From positions 124,001-188,000 of the forward strand of contig JAACJM010000073.1 of NCBI GenBank assembly GCA_013368315.1: 64,000 nt of DNA, read 5' to 3'. Below, piece after piece: positions 32,890-42,654 of the stretch (its first letter is position 1; every line of letters starts with the position of its first letter). The notes beneath the pieces are model-generated. The model saw only the letters and a program-made list of their open reading frames with translations. It made no database searches and was not told the origin of the DNA. A program made the position numbers and the translations under genes. This stretch comes from Tetrapyrgos nigripes. Lineage: Eukaryota > Basidiomycota > Agaricomycetes > Agaricales > Campanellaceae.

Positions 32890-33589
32890 TTGCGATTATT
32901 ATTTGCCTATAATCTCTTCTTTGTCGACTTAATTGTATCATAACCTTGTACGTGTTGTAGTAAATCATCCCGGTACAAACTTGGTTGGTAGTCGTCGCAC
33001 AGTTGTTTCAGTGTATACCATCGTGAAGTGAAGAGTTACTAGAGAACTTGAAGTCGGTTTCTGGTATCTGAGATTGCTAATGGCCTTACGCATTTTGGTT
33101 CTAAGCAGAGTCCAACAACCGTATATATCTTCTGTTCTTCTTTTCTCGAAGTCACACTGGAAATAGAGATTTAAAAGTTCATAGATGCACTTTTTCCTTT
33201 CTCAACGTCACGCAAGTTCGAGATTTAAAGAATTAGGTCTAATTAAGCCGTGTTCAAGCAGTCGCCGAAACACGATCATCTGCGTCCAATACAAGGCAAG
33301 TAGCTATACTATAGAGATTCATAACAACGATAGCAATGCAGGGCATAAATATGTGTGCGCGACCTCTGCATAGAAAGAACAGGTACATTTCAAACTGTTA
33401 AATAAAGGAAAGGTGGGCGTAGTAATGTGCAAGGTATTAGTGTATGGTGAGATTAGACTGATTCGCAGGTGTTGTTGTCCTGATCGTCTAATCCTCCGGA
33501 AGGAGCAGAACCCTGAGCGGCTGAGCTCTGAGAGAGAGGAGGATCCAGAAGGAGAAGGAGAACCTTACGCGGGAGAACGCGGAGAGCTC

Positions 33590-35542
33590 TCAGTTGGTGG
33601 TCTTGCAAATAATTTCCTTGTCCCAATCTTCCGAGTTGACGCCGTGGTAGACGATGAGCAAGTCGTTGGGGTCGATTTCCTTCTTAATGGCGAGGAGACG
33701 AGGGTACTGGGTGCCCCAGTGTGCAAGTTGCCATTCCTCTTCGAGAATGTCGGCTTCGTTCAGGTACTGGCCTCCGTAAGGAGGAGGAGCGAGAGCACGG
33801 AAGGGTTTGAGTTGTTCATGGAGGACCTGCTGAAGGACATTGGGATCGGTGGATGCACCACCGCCAGTGGCCATGGTAAGATCGGTGATAGTGTGTCTCC
33901 AGGCAGGGTTAGCAGCGGAAGTCTCGTTCTTGGAAACGTCCTCAACGGCACCACCACCAACGAAGCTATAGAAGAAATAGGAACGAAGGTTAGTGAGAAT
34001 GTTAGACACACAAGGAAGGATACTCACAAAGGAATACCAACGACGGTAACGTTAGCCAAGAACTTAGCGAAGGACTCCGCGTTTTCGGCAGCAGTGACCT
34101 CACGAGGCATCAACCACGAACCACTTGCACTCTGAACTTGACCAGGAACGACAGTGGTGGAGTTGAAACCAATGACAGTGGAAGGGTTAACCAATTGCGT
34201 TTCCACGAACTCGCCGAAAGAGGAGAAAACATGGAATTCGGCGAGGGAGACGTTGACACCGGACAATTTCTTTGCGTCGTCGAAGAATGCCTGGAAAGTA
34301 GGGATACCATTGGGGTTTTCGGGAGGATTTCCACGGGCACCGAAGGTCAAAGCGAGCTGTCCATTAGAGAAGGCTATGTAGAAAGAGAATCAGTAACTGT
34401 ATTCAGTTTGTCCAGAGAAACAGATACTCACGCCAAATACCACCCCAACCAGCATCGGAGATGTTATTGTGGTACTTCATCCAGAGAGTAAGGAGCTCAA
34501 GGTAAGAGTCGTCGTCGGTAGCTTGGCCAACGAAAAAGGCACTAGTGTACTCAGCACCCGGGTGAGTCTTGACGGTAATATCAACAACGACGCCGAAGGA
34601 AGGACCTCCTCCACCACGAATAGCCCAGAAAAGGTCGGGAGTGAGGTATTCGTTGACAGTGGTGAGAGTGCCGTTAGGAAGGACAACGGTGAATTCGAGG
34701 TCGTTGTCGACACCAAGACCGAAAATGGGAGAAGATACCGATTGACCAGTTCCCAATTGCCAACCACCTGCAGCACCAACGGTACCGACGGGGGAAAGAC
34801 CACCGCAGACGGAACGGTTGACTTTGTCGATGGATTCATATGCCTGTCTCCAGTCAACACCAGCAGCCATGGTCATGGCAGGGATGCCTTCAGTACACTC
34901 GGGAGCACCCTTGGGAACGAAGCTGTCGTGGATGGTCAAGTTCTTGAGGTTGTGGGTGAAGATCTCCAAGGCACCAACACCGAAAGGACGACCAATCGCT
35001 TCATGACTGAATTGAGGGTCAGTGAGCGAAATCAACTGATAAAATTGACACACTTACCCAGTGTTCTTAACCACCAGACGGAGGTTGTGCTCGGAAGCGA
35101 AGTTAACCGCTTCGACGATGTCCTGAGCACTGGTGACGTTCACAGCGTAGGGAGGAACACGACCTTGGTTGCAAGTTGCGTTCTGAGCAAGAGGGAAGTA
35201 AGGGCATCCTTCCAATCCCTTCTCGGTGACGATCGAGTCCAAGTTGAGCCAGTTGGTGGCATCAACCTGTGCGGACATGAAGACGTGGTTGAATCCGTTT
35301 ACGCTGGCGTTGAGAGCTTGACAAGCGTCGACATCAAAGAGAGGGTCGTTGGGGTAACAGACGGCACCCATGGGACGTTGGCCAACGATGAGAGTCTCGG
35401 GAGTGGAGAGTTTAGAGCCGAAAGCCGTCCATTCTTCTTGGGTAGGGAAGCAAGGTTGTCCGGGCTGGCATTTGCATGAGCATCGGGCTGAGGCTACAAG
35501 GCCGAGTGAAAGGAAGGAGAGGGCTGTCGCTGTTCGTTTCAT
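33590..35542 (-). CDS. Secreted FAD-linked oxidase (BBE-like/VAO family), copy 2 without tail
   Basis: Four exons (35542-35058, 35006-34432, 34373-34028, 33965-33590) encode 593 residues. The signal peptide is followed by the Cys-rich [16 protein letters not shown]. The covalent-FAD His motif ([13 protein letters not shown] across intron 1), the glycine-rich FAD segment and the BBE motif are all as in copy 1. Most substitutions are conservative (for example SSKL to GSKL, SEQ-type loops), consistent with selection on both copies. The protein ends at EIICKTTN. A deletion fused the AAC codon to a TGAGAGCTC sequence that lies further down the tail of copy 1, creating an immediate TGA. Remnants of the old tail coding remain downstream at 33470-33589. 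The core enzyme should be intact. Confidence 0.93.
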
Positions 35543-36129
35543 CCCAAGCCCAATAATAATAAAATAACCCAAGAAAAAAGAAGAATGAAACGAACTGAGT
35601 GTACATTGCTCGACGTGAAGAGTTTTGTAGGTCACCACAGAAAGGGCGGGCACCAAGCTGCTGTCTGGAGACGCGAGCTGAAACGTACGGCCGTATGTAG
35701 GTCTGGACAAAATCTGTACATGGGCAACGAGCAAAGTGGTCTGGACAAACTCTGGACATGGGCAACGAGCAAAGTGGTCTGGAGCGGTAAAATGGTGACG
35801 ACACTAACATTTATTTTTACGCATGACCCAATTTGGTTATCTGCAGTGCGCGCTGTGCAGCTGGCATGCACAGCTGCAACAGACTCCAAGGAGTTATCCA
35901 TTACTACTCGGGAAACCCATTCAAAGTCGGGGTCCACCTGGTCTTGCACCATTCATATCGACAGTTTGAAGATGAGAAACAAGGGTACACAGTATTGATA
36001 CGATGAATATTATGAATTGAAGTTTCTCGTGTTCCATATTTGCATAAGCACCTAGACTGCAGATAGACGAGGACATCAGTGTACTCGTTGTGTTGGACAG
36101 TGGGTACTGTACCTACCCTGCCAATACCT
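35543..36129. other. Upstream region of oxidase copy 2
   Basis: Homologous to the upstream region of copy 1 and also the 3' flank of the DUF924 gene; the two genes lie head to tail on the minus strand. It contains the 38-bp direct duplication listed separately. No further gene is supported. Confidence 0.6.
35701..35776. repeat. 38-bp tandem duplication in the oxidase-2 promoter region
   Basis: Two copies (35701-35738 and 35739-35776) both begin GTCTGGACAAA and end GGCAACGAGCAAAGTG, with two or three mismatches. The corresponding place in copy 1 (about 30840) has only a partial GTCTGGACA. It lies about 160-235 nt upstream of the start codon. Confidence 0.8.
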
Positions 36130-37080
36130 CTACTCCGGTCTCCCATCATGCAAAGGCTCCCAGACCCCCTCTTCCTTCTGTTTTCGTATCTTCTTCACTT
36201 CTTCCTCGGTCAGCATGGGTTGACCAAACCAATCTGTCTCCTCCAGAAATCTTTTCTCATCCTCCGTCGACATCCTTCCCAACGCAACGTTCCTATAAGG
36301 ATACTGCCCATACCGACGAATAATCGTAGCATGGACATCATACACCCTGAACAACCAAAACATAAAATCCGCAAAGTCATTTGACTCAGGTGGACCGGCG
36401 AAGATGAGTTTTCGGAAAACAGTAGGGTCTTGAGCATCCTTGTCCTTCGTCGCTCGGTAAGGGTCCGTCCTCCCAGAATAAACCTCAACTTCTTTTCTGA
36501 TCGCCTCAGTCTTTCCTTCCATCAACTCATGGTCTGCAAAATCCTCGGAATGAACAAGTGGAGTATAAATCCACGACCTGCGAATCAGAGCATCCTCAAA
36601 AGAGTAGCCTAGCTTCGTCAGAGCTTCGGTGGTATCCGGGAACGCGTTTTTGGAAATGAGGGTCTTGACCAGTTCATGGCTAATCTGGTCGAAGTACCCG
36701 AAGGTATAGCGTGAGTTGAGACCTCTGGCACTGTACAGTCTACGTGGAGCCTGGTCAAGGATGGAGAGCAGAGCAAAGACTCGCTCGGGATACAATGGGT
36801 CCGTTGGTGATGGGAGATAAGAGCCTGAGACTATGTCTTGAGGGACTAAAGGGCAGTACACGGAGATGGGCTTTAGAACTTGATGATGGAGCTTGTCGTA
36901 TATCTCGCGAGACGGATTTGGTACACCACGAAAAAGGAAGTCGGCAATCCATTTAATGTCAAGGGAACCATCTGGTTTATGTGTCCATGGAAATGCGAGT
37001 TTGTAGATGTCGGTGTACAAGGCCGGAGTAAGGATTTTGGAGAGGTCAGGTTTGGGTGCGTTGGTGGAATGCGAGGACAT
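36130..37080 (-). CDS. DUF924-family protein (intact gene)
   Basis: A single uninterrupted exon of 316 codons. Conserved DUF924 elements are visible in order: VFALLSILDQAPRRLYSARG (the LLLDQxPRxxY box), IYTPLVHSEDFADHE (the PLxHSED box) and HATIIRRYGQYPYRNVALGR followed by STEDEKRFLEE (the IxRFGRFPHRN..LGR.ST box). The family is widespread in bacteria and fungi and forms an all-helical TPR-like fold. Its biochemical role is not established. There is no signal peptide, so a cytosolic location is inferred. Two decayed copies of its 3' end bound the oxidase duplications, so the breakpoints of the tandem expansion fell inside this gene. Confidence 0.85.
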   Translation of the reverse strand: MSSHSTNAPKPDLSKILTPALYTDIYKLAFPWTHKPDGSLDIKWIADFLFRGVPNPSREIYDKLHHQVLKPISVYCPLVPQDIVSGSYLPSPTDPLYPERVFALLSILDQAPRRLYSARGLNSRYTFGYFDQISHELVKTLISKNAFPDTTEALTKLGYSFEDALIRRSWIYTPLVHSEDFADHELMEGKTEAIRKEVEVYSGRTDPYRATKDKDAQDPTVFRKLIFAGPPESNDFADFMFWLFRVYDVHATIIRRYGQYPYRNVALGRMSTEDEKRFLEETDWFGQPMLTEEEVKKIRKQKEEGVWEPLHDGRPE

Positions 37081-37158
37081 GACGGCGATGAAGAGGGTCA
37101 GGACGGGATATCGGCGATGGTTTTTCTTCGTGGACGTTCTTATCTGGTCGTAATTGAA

Positions 37159-38047
37159 TTATCTGCCACCACATGATGCGCAGTTAATGTCATACCTTCC
37201 AAGCAGTATAGAAAAACGGACTAGTTTGAAAAGAACTTGAGGAACATGACAATGGCAGATACATTGTAGTGACTCACCTCGATAGAATACGAGCTTTTTG
37301 GTTCTGCATCTACAGCGTAAATCTTCCCCCTGCTGAGACAGTCGTTGTGTTGGCCGGACTAATTGTGAAAGCAGATCCTCCCTGTCCACTAAAAACGAGG
37401 CTGTAAGGTTTTCCAGATTATGAGAATCTGAAATGCGAGCATATTAGCAATATCCTTCTATGAATGACAGCTGGACACTCACGACGAGGAAGACCCATCA
37501 GGATGGCCTATGCGGAGTAGACGCACGTATTCTGGAGACGCTCTGATGTCTTCTGCAAGGTCAGCACATACCATGGTAAACCAGAGTTCGAAGGATAAAC
37601 GCGTTGACGTGTCAAAAGTCTCGCCTTTCGGAGACAAAGAATGGTTACTTTTCGAACAGCACTAATATCACTGATATGAATTACAAAGAAAGAGAGAGCA
37701 TGCATGTATTTATTGCCCTATAAAACGAAGCAACATGCAGTACAGCAATACGGAGAAGAAAAAAAACGATGTAGCACCTCTGGTAAGGAACATCCCCCCA
37801 AATCAAACGACCGTCTAGGACTAGAGAGCGCTCCAGCTGAGGCGCAGACGGTAATCTGGGACAAGCAGTAGACTCCTGCAAGAGAAAGGGTAAAAAATTG
37901 CAGGGGGACAATAAAGCTCGTCCGGAATGAGTGAGGAGAAAAAAAAGGCGGCTGGAAAACGTTTATAGGATACTTATCTGCGCCTATTTGTTTCCAAAGG
38001 TAAAGGCGTTTCCTGTCGGAGTCTGAATAGGTTTTGCCCTCTTTCAT
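37159..38047 (-). CDS. Hypothetical protein with C-terminal CxC...CxxC (apparent 1-nt deletion)
   Basis: Five exons can be joined. The ATG at 38047 (MKEGKTYSDSDRKRLYLWKQ) ends at the donor at 37973. The second exon has LPSAPQLERSLVLDGRLIWG. The third has ISAVRKVTILCLRKARL, which becomes FELWFTMVCADLAEDIRASP if the T4 run at about 37616 is read as T5. The fourth has SFLVDREDLLSQLV and RCRCRTKKLVFYRG, and the last SILLGRYDINCASCGGR before the TAA at 37159. The four Cys at the C-terminus could bind a metal. The family is not recognised. The start codon lies only 11 bp from that of the divergent TYR1 gene, so the two 5' leaders must overlap or be minimal. Confidence 0.6.
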
Positions 38048-38058
38048 CCACCATCCTA

Positions 38059-39760
38059 ATGACCTTCTCAGCGACGTTAAGCCCCAATGACCCCGCGGAG
38101 CTCCAGCCTACTATTGGAATCATAGGGATGGGAGCCATGGGTAGGATGTATGCTAACCTCTGGTCAACTGCAGGCTGGAAGAAGTAAGTTACCTTGCCAA
38201 GCAGTCAATTCATCGATAATTCATTTTCACTCTTTACAGAATACATGTCTGCGATCAACTTGAAAAATACGAAGCATTGAAAGCAGACTATTCAAGTTGA
38301 GTTCTCTCTTGATTTTTTATTGTTCAAACTTGGAGCAGAAGAATTTATTAACTGTCACAGATGTCCCTGGTGTCAAGGTCCTCAGCGATGGACATGCCGT
38401 TGCACGTTCATCCGACATCATGATGTACTCTGTGGAAGCAGAGTTTATCGATCGGGTTGTAGCCGAATATGGGCCCTGTAGGACTCGTCATTAATGGTTT
38501 GGCTGCAAGCAGACTCAATTGTCTTCCATACAGCGACAAAAATGAACGCGATCGTTGCTGGCCAGACTTCCGTGAAAGCTCCTGAACAGCAAGCATTTGA
38601 AAAGCATCTCCCGAGTGACACGCATATTGTCTCTCTTCATTCTCTCCACGGACCCACGGTTTCTCCTCTCGGCCAGCCTTTGGTAAGTGTTACTACTGTA
38701 ATCTAAGTATATATCTGCGAGAAGAGTCAAGTTAACCTAACAAAAATCTACCAGGTCTTGATAAAGCATCGAGCGACAGACGAATCGCTCCGTCTAGTCG
38801 AGAATATTACGCGTTCTTTCGGCTCTCGTTTTGTCTATCTCTCATACGAAGAACATGATCGCGTTACGGCAAACACTCAGGCTGTAATTCACGCAGCTTT
38901 CTTGAGGTAAGTGATCGTCCTTCTAGTATCTTGATCAGACTATTGATTACCAGATTGACAGCATGGGTTCTGCATGGGCGTCTGCCAGTTCCTATCCTTG
39001 GGAGCAAGGATTATACGTTGGTGGAATGGAGACGGTCAAGGTCAATCTTGCGCTCCGCATCTACAGTAACGCTTGGCACGTTTACGCTGGTCTAGCCATC
39101 CTCAATCCTAAAGCCCGTGAGCAGATAGACCAATATGCCAAAAGCACGACAGAGCTCTTCAAGCTCATGCTCGAAGCGGGTACGGCCACAAAAGGTAGCG
39201 AAAACCACGGATCTCAACAGGATAGCGAACAGAAACTGAGGAGACGAGTCGAGTGGGCGAGGGGTGTCGTCTTTGGACCTAATCAATCGAGGAAACCCAT
39301 TTTACTTTCTGAAGCAGTCCTGGACAAATTCTCTTTGGGTCGGCTTCCTGCCTCGGATGATCCTACCAAGATGCCTGAATACCGTCCCAACTCGCACTTG
39401 TCGTTATTGGCGATGGTAGATTGTTGGGCACATCTTGAAATTAATCCTTTCCATCATCTGGATCTGGCTGCTACTCCTTTGTTTCGTCTTTTCTTGGGAG
39501 TTGCCCAGCATCTGTTCCTTACCCCGAAACTTACGGACCTGGCTATTCGGTCAGCTATACATGATATTTGGCATCGTTCCGATGATTTGGAGTTTGTAGT
39601 CGCTGCTAGGGGTTGGAGTCAATGCGTGCAGTTCGGGAGTTTTGAAATTTATAGGAAGAGGTTCGAGGAAACCAGGAGTTTCTTTGAGAGTCGGTTCGCT
39701 GAAGCTGGGGTTTTGGGAAGTGAAATGATCAAGGCCGTTATGGCGAGTGAGATGAAGTAG
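38059..39760 (+). CDS. TYR1: Prephenate dehydrogenase (tyrosine biosynthesis)
   Basis: The N-terminal Rossmann motif PTIGIIGMGAMGRMYANLW binds NAD(P). Later exons give GVKVLSDGHAVARSSDIMMY, KMNAIVAGQTSVKAPEQQAF, IVSLHSLHGPTVSPLGQPL and AFLSMGSAWASASSYPWEQG, all in the order seen in fungal TYR1. The long last exon (38963-39760) forms the helical dimerisation part. The enzyme oxidatively decarboxylates prephenate to 4-hydroxyphenylpyruvate in the shikimate-derived tyrosine route. Introns: after SAGWKK (about 38183), 38300-38360, 38480-38539, 38683-38754 and 38907-38961, all GT-AG with intact frame. The start was chosen because only a dozen residues precede the Rossmann strand, as in relatives. 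Confidence 0.92.
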
Positions 39761-39872
39761 TAAATAGTACTTATACGAGCGCTTTTGTAACAATCTATCG
39801 ATGACTGTCTTCGGATATGGGTGGCTCATGGACATCACCGACTGTGTACTTCTCGGGAACTTCCGTTAGCGG

Positions 39873-39880
39873 TATAAATA
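39873..39880 (+). promoter_or_regulatory. TATA box of the F-box gene at 39944
   Basis: A perfect TATAAATA lies 64-71 nt upstream of the ATG at 39944, between the TYR1 stop (39760) and the F-box gene. Confidence 0.65.
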
Positions 39881-39943
39881 CAGGACCTTCCTGCGAGATG
39901 ACTTTTTACACCCCGTCATCTCAATACACTAAAGTTTTCATCG

Positions 39944-41546
39944 ATGGAAATTCCAACAGAGTTACTTGCCAAAATCTTCATCCATTGCCTCCCTTCTGAA
40001 TCCGAGTCCGATGATTCCATGGCACATTCTTCTTTTCGTCTTCAGGACGCCCCCCTTCTACTTACAAAAGTATGCAGAGAATGGCGCAGCGTAGCTCTCC
40101 ATGAGCCACGATTGTGGTGTACTCTGCACGTCCGTATACCTAGAGCTGTCAACACTAAAAACCTCGAATTTTGGGAGAGCCGAATGGAGGGAATCAGGAA
40201 ATGGCTAGATCGATCTGGCCAGGTACCTTTGTCGCTCGCTTTCAGTGGCGGTCCTAATATGTATCCTGTACCGACCACTGCCGCGGCGCCATATCACAGC
40301 TTCGTTTTACAGCTCGAAATCCTCTTCGCATCACAGTCACATCGATGGAAATCATTGGAACTCGAAGGTTACTTCCTCATCGAACCCTTCTTCGTCAACC
40401 CACGAGAGCATGCCTCCATTCTGGACAGCGTCAAAATCGAATTTACCCCATTCTTTCATATCCCTGCAATACAGGAGCACTTGCTCAAGTATTGCTTGGG
40501 TATCAGCTCTCTGCGTCGTCTTCACTTGCGGGGATACGAATTATTTGATACTTCTTGGGTGCGATTCCCATGGTCAAACCTCACGGAGATCGTATTGCAA
40601 CCTATCATTCGGGGTGAAGGACCCTTGTTGACTCTTGCCACTGCTTTGGACATTCTATCCCAAGCGAGTAATTTGCGTCTTTGCGTCATGGACCTAACCG
40701 CGGTCGAAGACGCTATCATACGCAATCGCGAGCGAGCTCCCATTATCCTTCCTTTCCTTCGCATCCTCGATATCTACCTCGCCATCAACTTGCAAGGCGT
40801 TTCATATGCCAGCGAGGACGATGCCAAACATGTCTTTAGTCCTTTAATCACTCCGAGATTAGAGACATTGACGATGCGATCCAGGGTTCGACAAATACCT
40901 CCTTTCAGCCTTCACATTCCATTTCTCTGCTTCTTCTCTCAACCTGGTCCACCTCCCATTACGACTCTGAAAATGGAGATACACATAAATCTCCGGTCAT
41001 GTATCGAGTGCCTTCGTCTCGTTCCTAATCTTCAATCACTTTCACTTAATCATCTTATCGTAAAACCTACACCAGATTCCACAAACCCCGGAGATAATTC
41101 CCCAGGATGTTCATCCGAGGATCTTTTTCGTTCCCTCATTCCTTCGCCGGACAATCCTACCCCTCTTTGTCCTAGGCTTGAAAGTCTGGAGCTGATTCAG
41201 TACGATGATCTTTCGGATCCGACAGTATTGTTCGCTCTTGCTAAGGCTAGGAACGATATCAGCGGTCTGTCCACTCATTAATGCAGAGAATACTAGTCGT
41301 ACTTACGCCTCACCAGCTAATACCCCTAATCACCCAAGTGTCCCAGTTGCCCGATTCCGGCTCTTGAAAGTTGAGTTATCCATTGTCCACAGAAACACAC
41401 TGGGGATATCATTCACCTACTCTACAAAAAACCCAATTTCAAACACGAACTCAGAGTTAACCACTCGAATTGAGAAGGAGGTTTCGGCACTGGAAAGGCA
41501 GGGCACTAAGGTGGAGATATTGATAGTGATACGTCCTGAGGCATGA
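39944..41546 (+). CDS. F-box-like protein (apparent 1-nt insertion near the 3' end)
   Basis: The protein begins directly with the F-box, MEIPTELLAKIFIHCLPSES, followed by LLLTKVCREWRSVALHEPRL. The rest is a degenerate LRR-like array (LRRLHLRGYELFDTSWV, PRLETLTMRSRV, CPRLESLELIQYDDLSDPT). The raw frame stops at 41281 after DISGLSTH. The next frame, without a break, continues LINAENTSRTYASPANTPNH and VEILIVIRPEA to 41546, which has the usual F-box/LRR C-terminal composition. Removing one base near 41270 connects them. Predicted role: substrate adaptor of an SCF ubiquitin ligase. No introns. Confidence 0.8.
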
Positions 41547-42654
41547 TGATGCTCTGGTATTGTAAGTACTGTAGTACTACTGCCATATGACATATCCCTA
41601 CCGAACTTCTCGTATATATCTCAATTTGGTGATGCGTCAGCTGTACCGTACTCAAACTTGAAGCCCTTCCTTGCCTCGCCTACATCCAGCACCTATACTC
41701 ATACCTTCTTATTGTATACCTTCTTTTTACATCAAATCCAACTACGCCCGGCCGAAAGCCAATTGACCGAGGCCTCAAGCTTGCTACTGTAAACCTCTAC
41801 GAACGGGACCCCTGCTTGACCATCAGACAACTGAATCTGGCTCTGAATTGAGCACTCCTCCTTCCTCACCTCAAGATGGCCCCAAATCAGGTCCTCGCGA
41901 CTTTCCAGATGAGCTCCCACCAGAACTTGAGTTCCCAGAAAACGTTATGGACGCGTCGCCTGAGTTGTTAGCCGCAGCAGAGTTGAGGTGCCACCACGAC
42001 CTCTGTCACGAGCTCGACGTGAGCCTCGACTGCCTCGACTGCTCGAGTAGACATGAGAATTGAGAGGAAGTAGCAAGTAATCGATGAAGCAGTATACAGC
42101 ACCGCCGTGGTACTAAAAATTTAAAACTACGTAGATGCCAAAGCCAAATTGAGAAATATACTTTCAAATTTTCGAACTGTCATTCTTTTCGCAAACCGCT
42201 GTAAATTCTTTGCCGCGTCCCGACATATGCCATATGCTCAGGTCCTTGATCTCGCACAGCTTCTGGCAGACTCGGAGATCTGCCTCAGTTCTCCGCACGA
42301 CCTTGTTCAAAATGCTGTGGTTGCTACCTTCGCAGCTCAATCCATTGTGCGGGTATGTACGCCATAAATTTAAATATTCGCGTTACTTTCCGTGGTCCTC
42401 TATAAAAAGGTCCCTGAGGTGATCACGCCTACGTTACTTCCCCTTCTTTTCCTTTCTCGTCAACTTCTGCCGCAGGCCCGGTGACGCATCCTCTCTTTTT
42501 CCACTCCTTCTCACGAACCAAGTTATCTGCTGACATTGGGGTGCCGGTGAACCTTGGTCTTTGACGTCTGCTTCTCAAGCTCAGTCCATCTCTGAGTCTC
42601 CCTAAGACTCTCCTACGTCCCCTTCCATTCTTTTCTTGAATACAACTCTTCCTA
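41547..42654. other. Intergenic region with an unsupported coding-like segment
   Basis: About 1.1 kb. A frame at about 41815-42063 reads FPDELPPELEFPENVMDASP and ELRCHHDLCHELDVSLDCLD, which looks protein-like. It has no in-frame ATG upstream and no clear splice acceptor, so it could be the last exon of an unseen small gene. A frame at 42149-42367 has no support. A TATAAAAAG at 42401-42409 may serve the PLC-like gene, with a leader of about 220 nt. Confidence 0.35.

Larger units (their letters stand above)
32890..36327. repeat. Tandem segmental duplication, unit 2
   Basis: Counterpart of 27920-31499 (offset 4862 bp in the coding part). The offset rises to about 4969 bp beyond the 3' end of the gene, because unit 2 has lost about 107 bp net in and after the C-terminal tail. 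The unit continues without a break into the intact DUF924 gene, so it is probably nearer the ancestral arrangement on that side. Confidence 0.9.

Noticed and set aside
34469..35479. 336-codon plus-strand ORF opposite oxidase copy 2
   Set aside because: Long, but exactly antisense to exons 1 and 2 of the oxidase across their intron. It has no domain and arises from codon bias.
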